DNA of 64,000 nucleotides, taken from positions 2,941,590-3,005,589 of the forward strand of contig KL197709.1 in NCBI GenBank assembly GCA_000697665.1. Direction: 5' to 3'. This DNA comes from Jaapia argillacea MUCL 33604. Its lineage: Eukaryota; Basidiomycota; Agaricomycetes; Jaapiales; Jaapiaceae. Below are positions 54,540 to 64,000 of this stretch, in pieces (position 1 is the first letter of the stretch; every line of letters starts with the position of its first letter). Under the pieces are notes generated by a model that searched no databases, had not been told where the DNA came from, and saw nothing but the letters and a program-made list of their open reading frames with translations. A program made the position numbers and the translations under genes.

Positions 54540-55985
54540 GTCACCAACAAACCGCATTCGCTCGTAACTGCCGAACATATTTTGCTGGTGTTCATCTATA
54601 TGTCGTGCTTTCAACTGGGCTTCGCCCACTGTCGACTATTACCGTTTATTTCCCGACTACTATACCTCTACAGCCCTGTGGTATCCCCCGCATGCTCCGT
54701 TGGCGGGGGTAGTAATCTACGTTCAGCTGCGATAATTCGAATTATTCCAGATGGACGCCTGGTGTCGCCGTCACAGCAAGTCAGACTTCAGCACTTCAAG
54801 TTTTGGACTCGATCCTTGCAAGTACCTCGTCCCTCAATCCTCACATGTGACAGAGTCCTTCAATCAAGAAAAGTTCTCTCGCCAGTCCCATCTTCATGTA
54901 CTCACCCGAGGTCTAACTCATCCCAGCTGGACGGGCGGTGAGCCCTCGAGCTCTCAAGGACGTAACCACTCGATCATTCCTCGTCGAAGTATCATATACC
55001 ATGCATCATGCGCCGGTCGCAGACTTTCTGGACACCTGGACCAACACGCGTATCCAGCGATATTGCTCAGTTCATACCACAGCAATCGTTGCATCATACC
55101 CGTCTTTACGTATATCTTGCTGTCGCAAGTTGAAAAACAGTCTCGCCCACCATGAAGTTCCGACTCTACAAGAGCCTATCGATGGCTGTCGTCGGATGGA
55201 TCGTGCTCGAGGTTGACTTGCTCCAATCTCCAGCCAAGCATGACAGCAATGATATCGACGAAACACAGCATTCACCAATATCTAATTCTTCCCACGTCCA
55301 ACTCACCTTATCGTCTGCTCAGCGCTAAGTACTCGATCGTTCCGAAGGTTGTGCTCCCATTTTCAGCAATTGTGATAGCTGCCGGCAACTGTAGAACCTC
55401 CGTCAAGGTGGGGGGTCCATCATGGCTGTGTTGCATATTTTGCCGGAACTTGGACAATATACCTTGTCGCAGGAGCGCTCGTGTCGTTGAACAAGTCTTC
55501 CAAAGGTCTTGAATTCCCGCCGCATTGATCACTCACAAGTCCAATGTGAGTCAGAGTCTGTGGTCGCGTGTTGACATTACGGGAATGGCCATGCAATAGT
55601 CCCCGTAGACGAGTTTCCGGTGGTCCATGATTGGTATCTGGGACCCCTTATAGACTCCGGGCATCTTCCGGAAGTCGAGAAAGACCTGAGAAAAACCGGA
55701 ATGATCGAACATGTGTACGGAACGATCGGCGGTGAACTTTATCCATGAGTTCAGCGGCCTTCATCCAGCGGTCCAACAGACCACATCTCGAAATCTTCCT
55801 TGTTTGACCTGCCAATATCATTAACCACCATGCCACTATCGAAGGATCTACCTTTCCGACTTGAGTTGCTGTGCGTTAACACCGTGCCATCTTATCCTTC
55901 CTCACCAGCGTCTACCTTCTGCTGGCCTCGCGTGGAAACCCACCACCACCTGCTTTTATAAACCCACTCCCCGCCGCCTTCAAGG
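54540..55985. other. Gene-poor stretch before the novel family
   Basis: 1.4 kb with overlapping short frames but no motif or coherent splicing. The right end holds the promoter of family member 1. Confidence 0.45.
55957..55962 (+). promoter_or_regulatory. TATA box of family member 1
   Basis: TATAAA only 29 bases before the ATG at 55986, which would leave almost no 5' UTR. Confidence 0.45.
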
Positions 55986-57004
55986 ATGGCAGGCGGTGGC
56001 TTTCTTCACCGGCTCAGGTCTTTCGTGTCCTCCTATCTGCCTTTCATGGGTGAAAGCCCACCCGACTCTCTTCCCCACGCAGTCTTCCAGGACGAGAGGT
56101 CCAGGCTAGGTGTCGTTCAGTGGAAGGACTCCTTGGAATGGGCTGCCAAGGGAGATTCACAAGCCGACCAGATCCATAATTGCTTCCTCGTCTCTGCTGA
56201 ATACCGCAAGTCCAACTCGGGCAAGCAGCACGAATTCCTTCACCTTCATATTCAGCACCGACCCTCCCAATCATCGATATACGCCATCGTAGAGAGACTC
56301 CGACCCATCACTACCGACTCTACCGAATCGCTCACCTCGGAGTATTCCTCCTCTTCCATATCAGAGAACTCCTCTACCCGTGACCTGGCCTTGGTCTCGA
56401 CTTCCGCTTCTGACCGAGTCGCTCACGACCAGGTCTACTTCACACGATCCCCCGCCATTCCGTGGAAGGACCACCGGCTTCTGTTGTCGATGAATTTCCC
56501 CGACGTTGCTCGACAGCCACCTGTGCTGGATTTAGCATTCATTCTCGCTTTCGTCCACGAGCACTCTGACCTGTACAAGATATTCAGCAAGCAGTGTTTT
56601 TGGTACGCTGCTGTTGTATGGGGCACGCTCAAGGAGGAGTTCGGAGGGCAGGAGACTGTGGTGGCCAATGAATGTGGTGTCCACTGGGGAATTAGATGGG
56701 TCAACGAAGATCAGAAGATGGCTGCTGTGACGAGCACCAGAGCGGGATATAACACAGCGTTGCAGACGTTCCGTCAAGAGATTGCCGCCAAGCAGCAGGA
56801 GCGCGTCGCTTACCAGAACAAGGTTCGTTCGGTCTTGTCTGGAGCTGACTAACACTGATCCTACTTCTTGGTTTACAGATCTCGGAACAGGCGCAGACGG
56901 TTCGTCCATTGTGGAGTTGCCATATTTTTTTCGCTCACCGTTTTAACCTTCAGATTGCAAATCTCGAACGGGAACTCGCCCTCATAAAGCAATCACACCG
57001 CTAA
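55986..57004 (+). CDS. Uncharacterised Cys/His/Trp-core protein, paralogue 1
   Basis: I do not recognise this family. Exons 55986-56822, 56879-56899 and 56954-57004 (all introns phase 0) give 302 residues. The N-terminus is a short amphipathic/hydrophobic segment, FLHRLRSFVSSYLPFMG. Shared core with the two paralogues: VFQDERSRLGVVQWK; a NCF block with Cys66; KQHEFL with His82 and a following HRPSQS; VYFTRSP; LDLAFILAFVHEHSDLYK; then KQCFWYAAVVWGTLKEEFGG with Cys204; and CGVHWGIRWV with His233. A variable Ser/Thr-rich linker (about 105-145) separates the two halves. The C-terminal 55 residues form a coiled coil ending NLERELALIKQSHR. The fixed Cys/His residues could be catalytic or structural. 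This is inference only. Confidence 0.75.
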
Positions 57005-59088
57005 TCCTATTGCTAAGATCACCTTGGACCGTGGTGAGTACTTCATTCGTCCTTGATCTGAGTTCTCGATTTGATGGCTTCCATTCGACGGTGGTCCCTT
57101 GACGGATAACAAATAGCATTCCGATTTTTCTCTCTGAGAGTTATTCAATACCATTGTGAAGCTTGTTTGTGTGAACGTCCATCCTTTTGGCCGCCCGAAA
57201 GTTCCCTCGATGTTCTTTATCTACTTGATTCATGACTCTGTGATACACCTGGTCCATAATTTTCCTGAGACGGTCGAGTTTCACCAAAGTTATCTAGCAA
57301 CTCGGGGCAACGCCCAGCACTTTCTGTCAATCTGTCTCGCAGTGCAATATCACTTTATAGTCGACATTATCTACACCACACGACGTTGCCTTCCACTCTG
57401 AAGAACTGACCTTCCAAGCAGCGAGCACCGGCTTAGAAATGTTCGGGGGGGAGGGAAGGGGTGAAGCTTCGACTAACTATACCAACTGTGACGTAAAGTT
57501 GCGTGGATCATGGGGGAAAGGAAGGGAGAGAACCTGGAAATGAAGCGGGGAAAAACACTCTGAGTTGAATCAGATTGATCGAGCTGTGCTGAGAATGTCG
57601 AGAGTGCACACCTAGTCACATGTCACACTCTGGTGCTTCCTGGATTGCGGGTCCGAGTTGAGCCTGAGTCGAATCTTCATCGGGTCTCTGTCCTCCAACC
57701 TTGACGACACTCATCAGACTGCATTCATGTTTACTACCTAATTCCCAAGACTTCCCCACGCGCCTCAGAATCTCCGAAATTCAACCCCATCATGGAATCG
57801 AATGCCAACCGGCGTGACGGCCAGTGCCACACCAACTCATGCGACTGTTTGCCAAACTCCCTCGGGATTTGGGAGGTGTCAACGTTTTCCCCAGAGATGT
57901 AAGGTCTGTGCTTCTCCGCATATGAGCTCACACTTCGTCTTCCGAGCAACCGATTTGTCACTGATCGCCGCCACTTCTACTGCGAGCGCAACACAGTTCA
58001 GATGCCATTCTCCCGTATCATTCAATAGGCGTTTACAGCCACAAAGGGAATCTCAGACCCGCTCCACTTGTGACTCATCAAAAGTTCTGTTACCTCCCAA
58101 GCCAAAGGACGCTGCTCTGCTCATTTATTGGCTTCTTGCCGCTGCGGCTGGTTGAATCCTCGTGCAAACCTTTCGGATCTTGACTTCCGCCGATATCGAA
58201 TTTAGGCAAGTATCATGTACCTCTCTCCTAAGAGCTTGATACAGGCTTCACGACCCTCCCGCAATTATGTCGTTCGTTGCCTAATCCCGGATTCTCGACG
58301 GTTGATCCTTGCGCCCAAGAGACTGTGACATTTTACAGTGACTTCGCGACGAAAAACGCCCGCGGCATTGGCTGTCGACGATCACTCAAGCTCTATCGCC
58401 GCTTCTTCAAGGATCCCCCCTGTACCCCTTCCAGCTGGTGTACATTGGATCTTCAATCACTCAAGTCACCCCCGTGCATCAGAGTCGGGGTCTGTCTTTG
58501 ACCGTTGAATGGTCGTCGTAATGAATCGGTTTCACTGTGGCTCCATCCCGTTACTAGCTGTAGCGCCAACACCTCGCTCCTCCAGGTCGATCTCTCCGAA
58601 CGTCTCATAACTTTCTACGGGGTCGAACTAATCGTATCAGGATGATACGACCAGTGCACACTGAAGCGCACTGGCGCTCTGGATTCACTCTTCAAATGCT
58701 CTGTTGGATAGCGACACTCTGCTGGGACATCATAACCAATCGCAGGTAAGAAACGTGGTGGTGTATGTGAAGCTGATGTGCCATAGACACGGCGAAACCT
58801 CATTTTCATTCATCTTATCCATCTTATCCTCGAAACCTTCCCACCCGAGGATTTGTCGAAGCTCGGGAATTGGTATGTGTTTGGCAATCCTCACTACAAA
58901 GTTCGCATGATTAACCGCCCATCCGAAGCATGGTTAAGCGCTTATTCACACAGCTCGGAGCGGAGCTGCCTGCGAGAAACCTCCTGTACTTCTACCACCA
59001 AGTCTCAATCCCCACCCACTCGTCTTAAGCACTAACCCTTGTTGGTGGAAACGTGGCCTTGCCTTCAACTACATATAAAGGGTGATCA
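57005..59088. other. Gene-poor spacer between family members 1 and 2
   Basis: 2.1 kb of short, conflicting frames with no motif. I saw no further recognisable copy of the family. Confidence 0.45.
59073..59079 (+). promoter_or_regulatory. TATA-like box next to family member 2 start
   Basis: CATATAAAG ends about 10 bases before the ATG at 59089. It is either a promoter giving an almost leaderless mRNA or a chance match. Confidence 0.3.
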
Positions 59089-60018
59089 ATGGGTTATGAA
59101 GGGCAGATATTTCGCTTTTGTAGATCCATCCTCTGGTCAATTCTCCCTCCCATGGTTTATCAAACACTCTCCATCCCTTTCGTCTTCGAACAACGCGATA
59201 CAACAATCCCAGTCGACCATTGGAAATGGTCCTTGGAGAGTAGATTGAAGCTGAATACAGAGGGAGCGGAGGAGATCAATAATTGTTTCGTAACTTCCAT
59301 CGACTATTGCAAGAAGAAGAAAGGTAAAATGCACGAGTACCTTGGTATTCGAGTCGAGCACAGGCCTTCCAAAGCAACCACCTTCATCGTCGCCGAGAGG
59401 GTCTGGGAGCCGTCGTCGTCCGGCTCATCCTCTGCCAACTCCGCAGAAACATCCAGAGTCGCATCGCCTGCCTCCTACGACATTCCCGCCCAAGATCGGG
59501 TCGTCTTTACGTCCAGCCCTCCCAAGGGCGATCGCCTCCTCGCCAACCTCGCCTTTCCGAATTCCTCCTTGCCGGTTCTCCATCTGGCATTCGTTCTCAC
59601 AGCGGTGAACACCATCTGGGGCCGCTACCATGTGTATGAGACACAGTGTTATTGGTTTGCCACCGTTGTCTACGAAAGCCTTCAGGGCTTGTTCAACGGT
59701 ATTCACACACCACACAAGAGTGGTCGCTGTCAGTATCTGTCGTGTAAATGGGTGGGGGATACGGAAAAAGTAGTGGAAGAGGTGAGAGCGGCGTTCAACA
59801 CCACTCTCAATGAGTACGTGGAAGGACAGGCGCAGAGGGCTGCTAAGGAAAATGAGGTAAGGACTGTCGTCGTTGTGAATCACGATTCCAGTTTAGAACT
59901 TTAAAGCTAATGTTATCGCGTCACTTTCCTGTAGGCAGACATGTTAAGGCAAGCACTCCAAGCTTCGGAAGAACGAAATCGAGCTCTGGAGCAGCAGCTT
60001 GGGAGTCCTACGACCTAA
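59089..60018 (+). CDS. Uncharacterised Cys/His/Trp-core protein, paralogue 2 (diverged)
   Basis: Exons 59089-59856 and 59935-60018 (phase 0 intron) give 283 residues. It aligns along its length with the members at 55986 and 61787. The N-terminal segment is FRFCRSILWSILPP. Cys66 (NCF), His82 (KMHEYL) and HRPSK are kept, as is TQCYWFATVVYESLQ with Cys187. The block that reads HWGIRWV in member 1 is YLSCKWV here, so the His is replaced by Tyr216 while the Trp is kept. EFGG is replaced by LFNG. The coiled-coil tail is shorter (LRQALQASEERNRALEQQL) and lacks the second small intron. The most diverged copy; it may have a changed role. The ATG at 59089 was preferred because the next Met (59152) would remove the conserved N-terminal segment. 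Confidence 0.7.
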
Positions 60019-61786
60019 TCAAAATCTGAGGCTTTTGTGTTGATGTATTGTTCTGTCCAGTTTTTTTTAGTCTAATCTTTGAGTTCCGTGACGTTTCTCT
60101 GAATCCACGTTATCTCCCTTGTAATCCTGCTCTCGTTCTTGGTCTATAAATACAGTACTCACCGGCGTAAACATGCGATTGTGGAGGAACTACTCGAAAC
60201 ATGATCGATTCGTGGCTGCGTCTCAGCTGCTTGGCGTTGTGTCAATAGGACGGTCCACTTACTACCGAGCTTTTCGAACGATGTTGCAAAAACAATCAAG
60301 ACAGACGAGGAGCGCCATCGCGGTGTTGGTTATGTAGGGATATAGAAGTTCGGGATCTGGATAAGGATATTAACTCAAGTCTTGAAGGTACCAATTTACA
60401 AGGTTTCGAATGAAAGAATTCGAACAAGGAATGCAGGAATTCGTGGATCGGCTCCTACGACCGTCTCCAGCATAGTCGCAAGGTAGCGCCAGCGGACGGT
60501 ACCGTACTGTTGATCGTCTCGTGTTAGGCGCGCAGGATCCAGACTCCTTCAGGTGCAGAGGAAGGAAACAATCTAAATTCAAGGTTCGAATGGAGGGCGA
60601 AGGGTTGCGATGTGATTGTGTAGCATTGGCGCCCTCCCCAAGGTTGGCGGCTGGCGATTTTAAACCCCCAGCTGGAATGAAGAGTTCATAAGAATTGTAC
60701 GGCGATAGATCGATAGATACACTGCTGACGTGGTCCCAAATTAATGAGGGACTGCCGGCGGTTTGTGAGCAGTTCATAGGTGGCAAGCGCAAAGCACCTG
60801 GAGTAACGGCGATCGGTTGCTGGAACACCACCGTATGATTAACATCCAAGGTTTAGATACCAACGATTCGAGCTGTGTGTGAGGCCTGAAGGTTCGTGCT
60901 ACACGGCCAACGAAACCACTTTACGTAGAGGAAGGCAAACCCTTGCCAAGCAGCGATGCATCGGGAAAAAGCTAGGGATCGCACGTGGGATATAGTTTGG
61001 GTATACTAGTAGTTCTGAGCAGTCGCGCGAAAATCGGCCCATTTGCCACACCCATTCGACTGATAAGTAAGTGACCAAATAGTACTGAATTGTCCGGAAG
61101 CTTATCGGGTCGGAGCCTGACATCGTTGCGGTTGAGATGATGTGAGGCTTTGCAGGTGGAAGGGTACTTCTTCAATGGTCTGTGGGGGTTTAACGCTTAA
61201 CCTGACAACCTGACGTGACGAGAGTCTATTCGGATCGTGGATTGCGATACATAGTATTGAACGTAGGAGATCAAAGGTGTACACTTACCTCAAAGGAGGA
61301 GAAGGTCGTTGACTCGTTCAACCATGGCAAATTCCTTTCCAGTGACCGCCTCATTGCATCGGAATGATCGAGGAATTCGTGCGCGGCGTCACAACGCCAC
61401 CGCAGGGTTTCGCGGACTAACAAGCTGAGTTTGAGCTCAGTGCCTCGGTTCGTCGCGGTAGCCTGCGGTAGCTATGCTAGATTCGGCCGATAGCTGCCGA
61501 GCCCCATACTTCACAGTTCAACGTTCATTTGAAGGGTTCATTTTTCTTGTGCTTCCCTGGGGCCTCGGATGATCAAACCTTCAAAGCCTCGTTATGTCCT
61601 GCTGGAAGGGATCTGCGAATTTCCACCTCGGGGTGTCATCCGTGGTGTTTCCACAGTCGTGCTCAGATAGTGCACTTGCCTCCTCGTTTATCTCACCCTC
61701 AGTGTCCCAAGCGTCTACTTGTGGCACAGGTTAAAATCTGGGAACTCGTGGGGTCATCGGAAACTGCATAAGAACCGTTGCCCAAG
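60019..61786. other. Gene-poor spacer between family members 2 and 3
   Basis: 1.8 kb. A 159-codon minus-strand frame (60370-60849) starts at TTG and has no motif. Nothing else stands out. Confidence 0.4.
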
Positions 61787-62812
61787 ATGGGATTTGGAAA
61801 TCTCTTTCGCTGGTTCAAGTCTGTTCTGCCGTCATTCCTGCCATTCATGGGCGAGAAACGTTTCGGCTTGATTCCGATTCAGGTCTTCCAGGACCAGGGG
61901 TCGAGATTAGGTGTAGTGGAATGGAAGACCCTCCTTGTTGATGCTCTCACCATTGGAGACCCGAAGTCGGAACAGATTTGCGACTGTTTCGTCGTTTCTG
62001 CTCAGCACTGCAAAGCTTCGGGAGGGAAGGAACACGAGTTCCTTCGTCTTCTCATCAAGCATCGATCGTCGCAATCCCAGGTGTATATCATTGTCGAAAG
62101 ATTTAGGTCGTCCGACTCCTCTGGGAGCATTTCTCCGTCCACGAATTCATCGTCTCGTGACTTGCCACTCCCATCCCCTTCGTCCTCATCTTCCGACAAC
62201 CCTGCCCACGACCAGGTTTACTTTACAAGATACGAGTCCGATCCTCGCTACCCACACAGGATCATGGCCACGATGGCTTTCCCCGAGCCTTCGAGGCAGC
62301 CGCCGGTCTTGGATCTCGCTCTGATCCTAGTCGTCGTCCACCAGAACTCGGAGTGCTATAAATTGTTCGTAGAACAATGTTATTGGTACGCCGCGGTCGT
62401 ATGGTGCACTTTGAGGGAGGAGTTCGGAGGAAGTGAAGAAATCAACTGTACCGGACGCTCGATGCACTGGGGTATCCAATGGGTCGACGAGAAGCAGAAG
62501 GCTGATACGGTCAGGAAAGTGGGACTGGACTACAGGGCTGCTCTCGCATCTCACGAAGATCAGAAAGTTGCTCGGGATGCACTGAAGAATCAGGTTTGTT
62601 CCTCCTACATCTGTCGTTTTCGCGACCTAATCATCTTCCAGGTACGGGACAAAGACATGCAGTTGGCGGATAAAGATGCACAGCTGGCGGTTCTCCAACG
62701 CGAAGTTTGTGTTGCACACTATCAGATGGCTGATCGACGCTCATCTTCCGCTTATACTTGATAGAACCTGGCTCTCAAAAAGCAACTTGAAGAACAGCAG
62801 TCATCCGTGTAG
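61787..62812 (+). CDS. Uncharacterised Cys/His/Trp-core protein, paralogue 3
   Basis: Exons 61787-62593, 62642-62704 and 62765-62812 (phase 0 introns in the same relative places as in member 1) give 305 residues. It is closer to member 1 than to member 2: FKSVLPSFLPFMG at the start, VFQDQGSRLGVVEWK, DCF with Cys67, KEHEFL with His83, HDQVYFTRYE, PPVLDLALILVVVHQNSE, EQCYWYAAVVWCTLREEFGG with Cys198, and MHWGIQWV with His227. The Ser-rich linker is present but differs in sequence. The tail is a coiled coil (DMQLADKDAQLAVLQRE, then NLALKKQLEEQQ). The first intron is 48 bases, a multiple of three with no stop, so unspliced reading hides it. Confidence 0.75.
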
Positions 62813-64000
62813 TCGAATACCAACATGACCTCAGTTCTCGAAACACCGATCGTTTCGCTCCATTTCGCATTCACCATTGCATTCAGTAGCGTTATGCATA
62901 TTTCTGCAGCTCAAGATGGGCTTGGCTCAAAAGTATCCAGATGGCAGATAGATCTCGCAGTTACTGATGTGGTTAGGGTTACTATTCTCCCTCTCGATAA
63001 TGGAGATACCGTCTGAGTTCAAACAGATCTAATGGTTGAGGTATTGCGTCACCATCAAAGAACTGGAACCTGGAGGGTGCGTTGTCGCACGCTTGTGACC
63101 CAAGGCAGAGGGTTAACTTGAAGATGGTCTCAGTCTCGCATCAACCTCTCAGCAAGGACATATATTAGCGAGCTTCAGCAACATGCTGGATGCTTCTCAA
63201 ATACACCTTTGATCGCCTCATTCAGGATCTGTAGCAGACAAAAGTAGTGATCCCCTGCAAGGACGCCTGAAAAAGACAGCGGCTTCGAGCTGCTCTGATT
63301 AATGTAAGACCATAATAAACTTTTGTCCTGCCCAAATTATGTGCTCGCACATTATGTGCGGATCCAGACTAACAGCCAAGGCAACTCTCGTGAAATTTAG
63401 GGCAGATTTGTCCGAAATATCGCCAACGGCTCACGGAACACAGAAGCGCTCCGGTGCATCAATGGGATCACTGTCGGGTCTTATCCTTTATCAAATTTTG
63501 AGCCTTTCGAAAGTGAAGATCAGATTATAACAGCCCCAACCGTGTGGAGGTCGCGGAGAATGGGACGATACTGATCTACCATACGAATGGGCGATCATGT
63601 TGCAAGTGAACAGTGGCGGTCCATCGACATGGGAGTGCGGAGATCGTATAGAGGTCGAAAAAGAGTAGAGAGATAGTCTCGTAGGAGATCGCCACCTGCC
63701 TTGGGGAAGCCAGGTCATAAGGCGCAAGAGTGTTGGGTAACCGCGTCAACAGCGGCGGGCAACGGGGATTTACTACTGGATCCTGAAGGGACCTCAGCGT
63801 CCCGGGAAATCCTACAAACACAGCCTTTCTCCCCAGACTGAGAGGACAGGCTGGTTGATTCAGGGTGGAGCGTCGGATGAGTTTCATTAACTCGAAATAA
63901 GGTGTGGAGCGTCCCCTGTCAGTGCAAGTAAGCGATTAGAGAGGCCAGAGAGACTGGAGTATGAACGTCCTCGATGATACTGTAAGGGGCGAGGTGTGAG
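62813..64000. other. Right edge, no supported gene
   Basis: 1.2 kb of short frames on both strands (longest 103 codons, 63576-63887 minus) without recognisable motifs or splice continuity. Confidence 0.4.

Noticed and set aside
60370-60849. 159-codon minus-strand frame
   Set aside because: Begins at TTG, no motif, splice context unclear.
1-64000. CRISPR arrays, LTR elements, DNA transposons
   Set aside because: No regular spaced repeats, no long terminal repeats, and no integrase, reverse transcriptase or transposase motifs seen. The only large repeat is the F-box segmental duplication.

Overview
The window looks like nuclear chromosomal DNA of a mushroom-forming basidiomycete (Agaricomycetes). 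Genes are tightly packed on both strands and broken by many 45-80 base GT-AG introns. Housekeeping genes match fungal families, and the right-hand part carries the F-box and lineage-specific gene duplications typical of mushroom accessory regions. Gene models below were built by hand from splice sites and reading frame. Family names come from recognised motifs, not from a database search.

Layout. 0.7-12.5 kb: IMP3 (18S rRNA processing), a LIM-binding/SEUSS-type co-regulator, a PNUTS-like PP1 regulator (minus strand), an HMG-box protein and a WW-domain protein. 13.0-18.4 kb: a divergent pair of multidomain glycan enzymes, a methyltransferase-GT8 fusion facing a GDP-mannose 3,5-epimerase fused to two glycosyltransferase domains and a membrane tail. 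18.6-22.9 kb: RAD16 (nucleotide excision repair). 23.3-31.4 kb: a cyclopropane/methyl fatty-acid synthase and an OLE1-type delta-9 desaturase, separated by a gene-poor stretch holding two intron-containing tRNA-His genes. 31.7-46.9 kb: a two-helix membrane protein, eIF5B, an amino-acid permease, ICP55 (minus), SPT4 (plus) and a class-3 lipase (minus).

47-64 kb is accessory in character. Two near-identical intronless F-box genes lie in a 2.3 kb tandem segmental duplication, followed by a decayed F-box pseudogene on the other strand. The last 10 kb carries three diverged paralogues (302, 283 and 305 residues) of a family I do not recognise, spaced 2-3 kb apart in gene-poor DNA.

The most unusual content is the glycan pair and the three-member family. 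The glycan pair is almost intron-free among intron-rich neighbours, has a TATA box facing each way, and includes an enzyme best known from plant ascorbate and L-galactose metabolism. This suggests a co-regulated, possibly horizontally acquired glycan pathway. The three-member family keeps its intron phases and a Cys/His/Trp-rich core. I saw no CRISPR array, LTR element or recognisable DNA transposon.
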